Source: Nemophila menziesii (Eukaryota > Streptophyta > Magnoliopsida > Boraginales > Hydrophyllaceae). From it: 64,000 nucleotides of DNA. The stretch spans positions 17,284,001 to 17,348,000 of the forward strand of contig JARWIR010000008.1 of the NCBI GenBank assembly GCA_029959085.1, given 5' to 3'. This document shows, piece by piece, positions 57,945-64,000 of this stretch. A model generated the notes under the pieces. It was given only the letters and a program-made list of their open reading frames with translations. It was not told the DNA's origin and ran no database searches. The translations under genes and the position numbers were made by a program. The first letter of the stretch is position 1. Each line of letters begins with the position of its first letter.

Positions 57945-58325
57945 GGCTCGCGCGGACTACCCCTGCGGACCATGGGGTGTACCGCGGGGTACACCGCGAC
58001 ATCTGATGCTCGAAATTTTTTGCTTTCTGGATGACACCCGTGGTAGGACCCCGTGGCACGTGTTTCTGAGCTGCGGACCAGGGCGCGGTACACCGGAGGG
58101 TACCCCGCGCCTTCTGTAGCTTTCTACATCAAAATACCCGTGGACCTCACCCCGTGGCATGTGTTTTGACCTCGCGGACCATGGCCCGGTGCATGGGGTA
58201 GTCCGCGGGTCATTTTTTCTTCGGTTCTGGATCAAACCCGTGGCTCCACCCGTGGTACGGGTTTTGACCCTGCGGACCAGGGCACGGACTAGGGGGTAGT
58301 CCGTGGGGGTAGTCCGCGGGGGGTC
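57945..58325. repeat. GC-rich palindromic array, left-arm copy
   Basis: About three units of roughly 120 bp, each containing CTGCGGACCA(G/T)GG, GGTACACCG or GGGGTAGTCCGCGG, and CCCGTGG(C/T)A modules with restriction-site-like palindromes (CCGCGG, CCATGG, GGTACC-like). It lies between the gag-protease ORF and the env-position ORF. ORFs on both strands here are artefacts of the GC content. Confidence 0.8.
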
Positions 58326-58548
58326 AAAACTTCGCTCCGAAAATTTTCCTCGCGTTCCCTAACTCGATTTCTCCAATTCCTACACACCAAAAACACTAAT
58401 ACCTTTCTCAAATATGCATTATCAACTAAAAACAACTAAAATAAACTTAAATTAAAAACGTAAAAGATATGAAACTAAAAAAACTACGGGTTGTCTCCCG
58501 TACAGCACTTTTGTTTTACGTCTTTCAAAGTTAGACGTGTTACCTCTG

Positions 58549-60157
58549 TCAAGATTTGCGAATATAGCCTCCCCAACAACGAGTAAGGCTATGACCGTCC
58601 ACTAATCTGCGCTTGACCCCAGTTTTGGGGCGAATTTCTATCACCTTGGCTGAAACAACCTTAGTGACAATGAATGGTCCCATCCACGAGTCTTTGAAAC
58701 TTCGTGGCCTATTCTCGCATTTGTGAGCTTTCCATAAGACTTCATGGCCAACCCCAAACTCAATGTTTGGCTCAGTATCCACAGGCTTTAAGTGGATCTC
58801 CTCAGGAGGGACTTTGTGATGTGAAAGGCTGTGGATTACAGGAACTGTGGGGTCTAACTTCCTTGGTTTCTTACCCAAGACATAGAAGGTCTCAGATACA
58901 TTCTTTGCATGAAGGGTGATGGTCTCTTCTTGGAAGTTGATCACACTTTGACTTGTGGCCATGAATGGCCGTCCAAGTATAATCGGAACCTGCTTATCTG
59001 CATCAAACTCAAGAATAACAAATTTAGTAGGGATGGCGATATTACCTGCACGGACTAAGACGTCCGCCACTGTTCCCCATGTCCTTTTAACTGAGTTGTC
59101 AGCAAACTGCAACTTCACTGGAGTTTTCTCTGATTTCTGAAGTCCAAGTCTCTCGAACACGGACTTAGGCATAAGATTCACACCAGAACCCACATCGTAC
59201 ATAGCTTTCACCTTGAGCATACCATGTAATTGAATAGGAAGGTTGAAACTTCCTGGATCTTTAAGCTTCGTTGGTAGCTCTTTTTCACTTCTTCTCGAAA
59301 CCCTCAGGTTCTCTCTCGGGATCTCTACACTCGCTTCTTTCTCAGGAATAACTTGCGTAAAAACTTGTTGCGGTGTAAGTCCTCTCTTCGCAATCTCAAG
59401 CATTTGGGCGTTGATATTTTCAGGTTGGTACGCCTCTACAAATGTCTTGAGTACAGTGTCATCCTTAGGATTTGTATCAGGAATAGTTGATGACACTGAT
59501 TGAACAATAGGTGGCGATTCCACCTTCTCTTATTCTTTCTCTTTATGCACAGCAGGTGCAACTTCATCTTTCGATTCCTCCCTTGAGGCTTCTTCCTCTT
59601 TCTCTTTAGCCAACTCAGCTGCATAATCTACTACCGATCGAATCTCCTCTTGCATCTTCTTCAGTAGCTCTATAAACTCGGCTTTCTCTTGATCATAAAC
59701 TTCAGAATAGTCAGATTCCACGGGGCTAGACTCGGTTGGTTCTTCTTCAATACTGGGAACTTCCACGGCACTAATGGCAGCATGTGGTGCTTCCTCTTTC
59801 GCTTCTTCAATCTCAAGACACATGGCCTTGCAAGCTTCGAACTCATCCTTGTCTTCACCTCCTTCGATTGCCTTTACTTCCTTTTGTTCTACAACACTTG
59901 TTAACACTTTGTTTAACTGTGTCACTTGAGTAGTTAGCATTTGAAGTATGGCATCGTGTCCTCTAACCTTCTCTTCTTGAGCGTTTATAGTTGTGTTCAA
60001 ACGGTCTAGAGCTTGTACTATCTGTGTATTGTCCATAGATCCTTCTTGCGGATACTGAGGTAGAGCTTTCTGCTCTAATGAATCGGTATAGGCGTCTTGA
60101 GCAGGTTGTTGTGGAGGAGCAGGTCTATTCTGATATTGGTTTTGGTACTGACCTCTC
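58549..60157 (-). pseudogene. Gag-protease-integrase C-terminus ORF with one nonsense codon
   Basis: The frame is collinear with the right-arm ORF; the proteins differ at roughly 20-25 positions out of about 535. It is broken by TAA at 59530-59532, where the right arm has GAA. The protease stretch AMYDVGSGVNLMPKSVFERLG and the integrase-tail stretch (FKDSWMGPFIVTKV) are intact. The Glu/Lys-rich linker lies between gag and protease. Confidence 0.85.
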
Positions 60158-61812
60158 GGTTTGGTCAATATCAACAGCGTCCCCAGAACAACTCTTACCA
60201 ACAGAGAGGTCAGTACCAAAACCAATATCAGAATAGACCTGCTCCTCCACAACAACCTGCTCAAGACGCCTATAGCGATTCATTAGAGCAGAAAGCTCTA
60301 CCTCAGTATCCGCAAGAAGGATCTATGGACAATACACAGATAGTACAAGCTCTAGACCGTTTGAACACAACTATAAACGCTCCAGAAGAGAAGGTTAGAG
60401 GACCCGATGCCATACTTCAAATGCTAACTACTCAAGTGACACAGTTAAACAAAGTGTTAACAAGTGTTGTAGAACAAAAGGAAGTAAAGGCAATCGAAGG
60501 AGGTGAAGACAAGGATGAGTTCGAAGCTTGCAAGGCCATGTGTCTTGAGATTGAAGAAGCGAAAGAGGAAGCACCACATGCTGCCATTAGTGCCGTGGAA
60601 GTTCCCAGTATTGAAGAAGAACCAACCGAGTCTAGCCCCGTGGAATCTGACTATTCTAAAGTTTATGATCAAGAGAAAGCCGAGTTCTTGGAGCTACTGA
60701 GGAAGGTGCAAGAGGAGATTCGATCGGTAGTGGAATACGCAGCTGAGTTGGCTAAAGAGAAAGAGGAAGAAGCCTCAAGGGAGGAATCGAAAGATGAAGT
60801 TGCACCTGCTGTGCTAGAAGAGAAAGAAGAAGAGAAGGTGGAACCGCCACCTGTTGTTCAACCAGTGTCATCAACTATTCCTGATACAATTCCTAAAGAT
60901 GACACTGTTCTCAAGACATTTGTAGAGGCGTACCAACCTGAAAATATCAACGCCCAAATGCTTGAGATTGCGAAGAGAGGACTTACACCGCAACAAGTTT
61001 TTACGCAAGTTATTCCTGAGAAAGAAGCGAGTGTAGAGATCCCGAGAGAGAACCTGAGGGTTTCGAGAAGAAGTGAAAAAGAGCTACCAACGAAGCTTAA
61101 AGATCCAGGAAGTTTCAACCTTCCTATTCAATTACATGGTATGCTCAAGGTGAAAGCTATGTACGATGTGGGTTCTGGTGTGAATCTTATGCCTAAGTCC
61201 GTGTTCGAAAGACTTGGACTTCAGAAATCAGAGAAGACTCCAGTGAAGTTGCAGTTTGCTGACAACTCAGTTAAAAGGACATGGGGAACAGTGGAGGACG
61301 TCTTAGTCCGTGCAGGTAATATCGCCATCCCTACTGACTTTGTTATTCTTGAGTTTGACGCAGATAAGCAGGTTCCGATCATACTTGGACGGCCTTTCAT
61401 GGCCACAAGTCAAAGTGTGATCAACTTCCAAGATGGGACCATCACCCTTCATGCTAAGAATGTATCCGAGACTTTCTATGTCTTGGTTAAGAAACCGAGG
61501 AAGTTGGATCCCACCGTGCCTATCATCCACAGCCTTTCACATCATAAAGTCCCTCCTGAGGAGATCCACTTAAAGCCTATGGATACTGAGCCAAACATTG
61601 AGTTTGGGGTTGGCCATGAAGTCCTATGGAAAGCCCACAAACGCGAGAACAGGCCACGGAGTTTCAAAGACTCGTGGATGGGACCATTCATCGTCACGAA
61701 GGTTGTTTCAGCCAAGGTGATAGAAATTCGCCCCAAAACTGGGGTCAAGCACAGATTAGTTGACATTCATAGCCTTACTCGTTGTTGGGGAGGCTATATT
61801 CGCAAATCTTAA
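60157..61812 (+). CDS. Gag-protease joined to integrase C-terminus, non-autonomous Athila-like (5' partial)
   Basis: The open frame technically starts at 60097, but its first 20 codons are the complement of the left arm, so real gag sequence begins at the joint (RFGQYQQRP). Order: Gln-rich gag end, coiled-coil-like stretch (LDRLNTTINAPEEKVRG), long Glu/Lys linker (about residues 115-250), retropepsin (LPIQLHGMLKVKAMYDVGSG..., then ILGRPFMATSQSVI), then about 60 residues on GHEVLWKAHKRENRPRSF and DSWMGPFIVTKVVSAKVIEI, an integrase C-terminal domain. Reverse transcriptase, RNase H and the integrase catalytic core are absent, yet the frame is continuous. The protease could process a partner's Gag; mobility would need enzymes from another element. 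Confidence 0.82.
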   Translation, partial: RFGQYQQRPQNNSYQQRGQYQNQYQNRPAPPQQPAQDAYSDSLEQKALPQYPQEGSMDNTQIVQALDRLNTTINAPEEKVRGPDAILQMLTTQVTQLNKVLTSVVEQKEVKAIEGGEDKDEFEACKAMCLEIEEAKEEAPHAAISAVEVPSIEEEPTESSPVESDYSKVYDQEKAEFLELLRKVQEEIRSVVEYAAELAKEKEEEASREESKDEVAPAVLEEKEEEKVEPPPVVQPVSSTIPDTIPKDDTVLKTFVEAYQPENINAQMLEIAKRGLTPQQVFTQVIPEKEASVEIPRENLRVSRRSEKELPTKLKDPGSFNLPIQLHGMLKVKAMYDVGSGVNLMPKSVFERLGLQKSEKTPVKLQFADNSVKRTWGTVEDVLVRAGNIAIPTDFVILEFDADKQVPIILGRPFMATSQSVINFQDGTITLHAKNVSETFYVLVKKPRKLDPTVPIIHSLSHHKVPPEEIHLKPMDTEPNIEFGVGHEVLWKAHKRENRPRSFKDSWMGPFIVTKVVSAKVIEIRPKTGVKHRLVDIHSLTRCWGGYIRKS

Positions 61813-62039
61813 CAGAGGTAACACGTCTAACTTTGAAAGACGTAAAACAAAAGTGCTGTACGGGAGACAACCCGTAGTTTTTTTTTTAATGTTTTCATGT
61901 CTTTTATGCTTTTTAGTTTAAGTTTATTTTAGTTGTTTTTAGTTGATAATGCATATTTGAGGAAGGTATTAGTGTTTTTGGTGTGTAGGAATCGGAGAAA
62001 TCGAGTTAGGGAACGCGAGGAGATTTTTTGGAGCAAAGG

Positions 62040-62445
62040 AATGCACCCCGCGGACTACCCGCACGGACTACCCCATGGTCCGTGCCATGGTCCGCGAGGT
62101 CAAAACACGTACCACGGGTTGCACCGCGGGTTTGATCCAGAAACAAGAAAAAAGTTGACCGCGGACTACCCTATGCACCGCACCATGGTCCGCGCCCCAA
62201 AAACGCGTGCCACGGGGTAGGTGCCACGGGGTAGGTGCCACGGGTATTTTGACGGAGTCAACAACAGATGCTGCGGGGTACCCTCCGGTACACCGGACCC
62301 TAGTCCGCAGCCCAGAAACCTGTGCCACGGGGTCCTACCACGGGTCTCATCCAGTGAGCAAAAATTTTCGAGCATCAGATGTCACGGACTACCCAGCGGT
62401 GCACCCCATGGTCCGCAGGGGTAGTCCGCAGCGCCGCCAGAGAGA
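62040..62445. repeat. GC-rich palindromic array, right-arm copy
   Basis: It uses the same modules as the left-arm array (CCGCGGACTACCC, CATGGTCCGCG, GTGCCACGGG; GGTGCCACGGGGTAG is locally duplicated at 62210-62240) but in a partly different order and number, so the arrays have changed faster than the flanking ORFs. Confidence 0.8.
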
Positions 62446-62878
62446 GAGAAACCTACGGGATTGAGTTATAAAGGAGGTATAAATCTTATTATTCCGAATT
62501 TATTAAACCTTAACCCTCTTTCTTCTCTCCACAACCCTCCTAACTCCATTGAAGCTCATCAAAACCTTCACCAAACACCAAAACACTACCCAATCATCAA
62601 GAAAAACACATCAAACCTTCTCTCCACATCATTATAAGAGAGAATCAAACACCCAATCATCACCAAATCCATTTACATTGAAGAATCAAAGAGCCAAATT
62701 TTCAAAATTCATCCTACAATTTCATAAATCCAAGCCAACCCATTACAAATCCACCTCACCCACATAGAGATTAATCATCAATTCATATTTCCTAAGTCAA
62801 ATCAAGCTTGTTCAACCATTAATTCAAGAGTTTAAATTTCAAGGGTTGCTAAAGATTTGAGTTGGGGGTTAATTGAGG

Positions 62879-64000
62879 ATGACTAATAGAACAACAATCT
62901 TAGCTAGTAAGAGGGAGGTGAAGAGTAACAAGGGATTGGAATTAAAGAAGAAATCAATTGACAAAGGTGCTAGTTCTAAATCAAAGGGTAAAGATAAAGT
63001 GAAAAGTGGGAAACCTTCATATGATAGTAATGGTAAAAAGCTTTATTATTATGCAAAGGATAGAACACAACCTCAACAAGATCTTATACCTATAGAGAAA
63101 GTGGATGCTTCAAAGGCCTTGAAGATTTCTGCAGAGAAACAGTTAAAAGAACTACCTTTTGCTTATGAGAAAGTATTCAAGGAAGAAATTAGAGATGGAG
63201 AATACAAGAGATTCTTAGAGCTTGGTGAGAAATTGGGTCGGTCTACGTTCATGGTAAGACGTTCTGAATTATGTCCTGAATTAGTTTTGGAGTTCTATTT
63301 AGGCCTCTTTAGCCGAGATAGTGATGGTGTTCCGATTAGAGGAAAGTTAGTTCCTTTCACAGTTGAGGAGATTAGGAACCACTTCAAGTTTAAGAAACTG
63401 AAAGGTCTTTGCAAATTTGAAGAAGCAGTTGCTAAACGAAAAATCTTTGATAAGGAATTACTTTTTGAGCATGTATTAGACAAAGAGAAAGTGCAATCAC
63501 ATAAGGGAGAATTGAAGGCACCTTGGCCTTACAAATATCTTCAAGCAGATGCGCGAATTTGGCACAATTTCCTTATTCCTAATGTCTTTGGAAACACACG
63601 AACTTTGGTTGTGACTATGAAGAACGCTCTACTGTTGGACTATATTTTGAGAGGAGAAGAAGTTGATGTGGCACAGTTGATCTATGAGGAGGTGATACGA
63701 TTTTCGATCTCTCCTAAATCAGTTTATAATGTTAAATTTCCAACTATGATCACGTGTCTTGTGCGAAAAGCGAATGTTGTATTGGGTGAAATAGAGAAAC
63801 TCGAGTTCAAAATGAGTTATATTGATAACGCTTGGATCAAAGAAAGTCTTCGAAGAGCGGGGTATACGCAAGTCTCGAAGGAAGAAAAGGAGGAAAATTG
63901 GCAAGAGAAGATGGAGGAGCGTTTAACGAAATTTGAAGCAGCTCAAACTTCCTTAGTCAATGATGTGGCACAAATCAACGCTATTCAAGTGCACATCATG
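62879..64000 (+). CDS. Env-position 'putative plant transposon protein' ORF, open (3' partial)
   Basis: From the ATG at 62879 all 374 codons to the window edge are open. Residues 1-75 are Lys/Ser-rich and probably disordered. Residues 100-260 contain the Athila-type domain: FAYEKVFKEEIRDGEY, ELVLEFYLGLFSRDSDGVPI, FTVEEIRNHFKFKK, then WHNFLIPNVFG and TMKNALLLDYILRGEEVDVA. After residue 330 there is a charged, coiled-coil-like segment (EKEENWQEKMEERLTKFEAA). This is the slot where Athila elements carry an env-like gene, but I see no signal peptide or membrane segment. By the left copy, about 25 residues remain beyond the window. Confidence 0.82.
   Translation, partial: MTNRTTILASKREVKSNKGLELKKKSIDKGASSKSKGKDKVKSGKPSYDSNGKKLYYYAKDRTQPQQDLIPIEKVDASKALKISAEKQLKELPFAYEKVFKEEIRDGEYKRFLELGEKLGRSTFMVRRSELCPELVLEFYLGLFSRDSDGVPIRGKLVPFTVEEIRNHFKFKKLKGLCKFEEAVAKRKIFDKELLFEHVLDKEKVQSHKGELKAPWPYKYLQADARIWHNFLIPNVFGNTRTLVVTMKNALLLDYILRGEEVDVAQLIYEEVIRFSISPKSVYNVKFPTMITCLVRKANVVLGEIEKLEFKMSYIDNAWIKESLRRAGYTQVSKEEKEENWQEKMEERLTKFEAAQTSLVNDVAQINAIQVHIM

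Larger units (their letters stand above)
54780..60157 (-). mobile_element. Non-autonomous Athila-like element, left arm of the inverted pair
   Basis: Reading leftward from 60157: gag-protease-integrase C-terminus frame, GGGAGACAACCCGT motif (about 58500), GC-rich array, env-position ORF (57502-56307), then untranslated sequence down to a TCGGGACGATACAA motif at about 54780, equivalent to GTCGGGACGACAAAGG at 3490-3505. The polypurine tract and 3' LTR expected next are not recognisable. It is collinear with the right arm without net indel from 58549 to 60157. The decay is modest: two stops and one 1-bp deletion. Confidence 0.82.
54780..64000. repeat. Head-to-head inverted repeat, arms at least 3.8 kb, 46-bp spacer
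   Basis: The left arm ends GGTACTGACCTCTC (60157) and the right arm begins GAGAGGTCAGTACC (60204). The 46 bases between are the further gag sequence of the right copy only. The arms stay in exact register for about 1.65 kb and then differ by small indels (27 bp net by the env-position start). Confidence 0.9.
60158..64000 (+). mobile_element. Non-autonomous Athila-like element, right arm of the inverted pair (3' end outside window)
   Basis: It starts at the joint with the left arm; positions x and 120361-x correspond from 58549 to 61812. Order: gag-protease ORF, GGGAGACAACCCGT with a poly(T) run (61862-61888), GC-rich array, spacer with RNA-leader-like CT-rich sequence (62520-62760), GAGTTGGGGG at 62869, then the env-position ORF. 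The 5' LTR and gag N-terminus are missing. Confidence 0.82.

Noticed and set aside
57832..58235. Overlapping ORFs of 64-95 codons on both strands
   Set aside because: They lie in the GC-rich palindromic array; stop codons are rare there because of composition, and no frame has a domain or matches the right-arm array's frames.
60097..60156. Start of the gag-protease ORF at 60097 with an identical N-terminus on both strands
   Set aside because: These 20 codons are the complement of the opposite arm at the palindrome joint, not an authentic protein start.

Overview
This is plant nuclear DNA, almost certainly from an AT-rich flowering plant and probably a eudicot. The evidence is a conserved miR396 precursor plus plant-specific transposon lineages: Athila-type Ty3/gypsy, Ty1/copia, L1 LINEs with an RNase H domain, CACTA/En-Spm, hAT MITEs, a Pack-MULE and a SINE. 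Apart from MIR396 I see no intact host gene. The species cannot be named from the sequence.

Layout. 1-5107: 3' half of a non-autonomous Athila-like element with its 3' LTR. 5883-8942: a solo LTR split by a second solo LTR (6074-7634), each with its own 5-bp target-site duplication (TSD). 9647-12271: three 5'-truncated minus-strand LINEs, two with clear TSDs. 12800-15909: LTR pieces of the same Athila-like group, including an LTR-GGGTCT-LTR junction split by a hAT MITE. 15910-18480: mostly unrecognised AT-rich DNA. 18490-26035: an old plus-strand LINE interrupted by a solo LTR and a MITE. 26064-32376: a full-length minus-strand LINE with a 16-bp TSD. 32485-33613: a hAT MITE, a poly(A)-only insertion and a SINE. 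33730-39639: a Ty1/copia element with a solo LTR inside its 3' LTR. 39883-41492: a Pack-MULE carrying a piece of an ER-type calcium ATPase gene. 41493-43543: the only interval that looks like host sequence, holding MIR396 (minus strand) and its promoter. 43544-53554: a complete 10-kb CACTA element with two genes. 54780-64000: two copies of another Athila-like element lying head to head as a very large inverted repeat around 60180.

How the parts work. The CACTA element has a six-exon tnpA-like gene that is open throughout, and a tnp2 transposase gene whose three exons are open except for one 1-bp deletion. The right-hand Athila-like copy has an open gag-protease frame joined directly to an integrase C-terminus (reverse transcriptase, RNase H and the integrase core are missing), followed by an open Athila-type 'putative plant transposon protein' frame that runs off the window. 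The left-hand copy carries two nonsense changes and a 1-bp deletion. All five usable Athila-group LTRs begin with a 46-bp segment that can fold into a hairpin, and they share a motif about 50-70 bp from the 3' end. Exact TSDs let the nested insertions be ordered in time.
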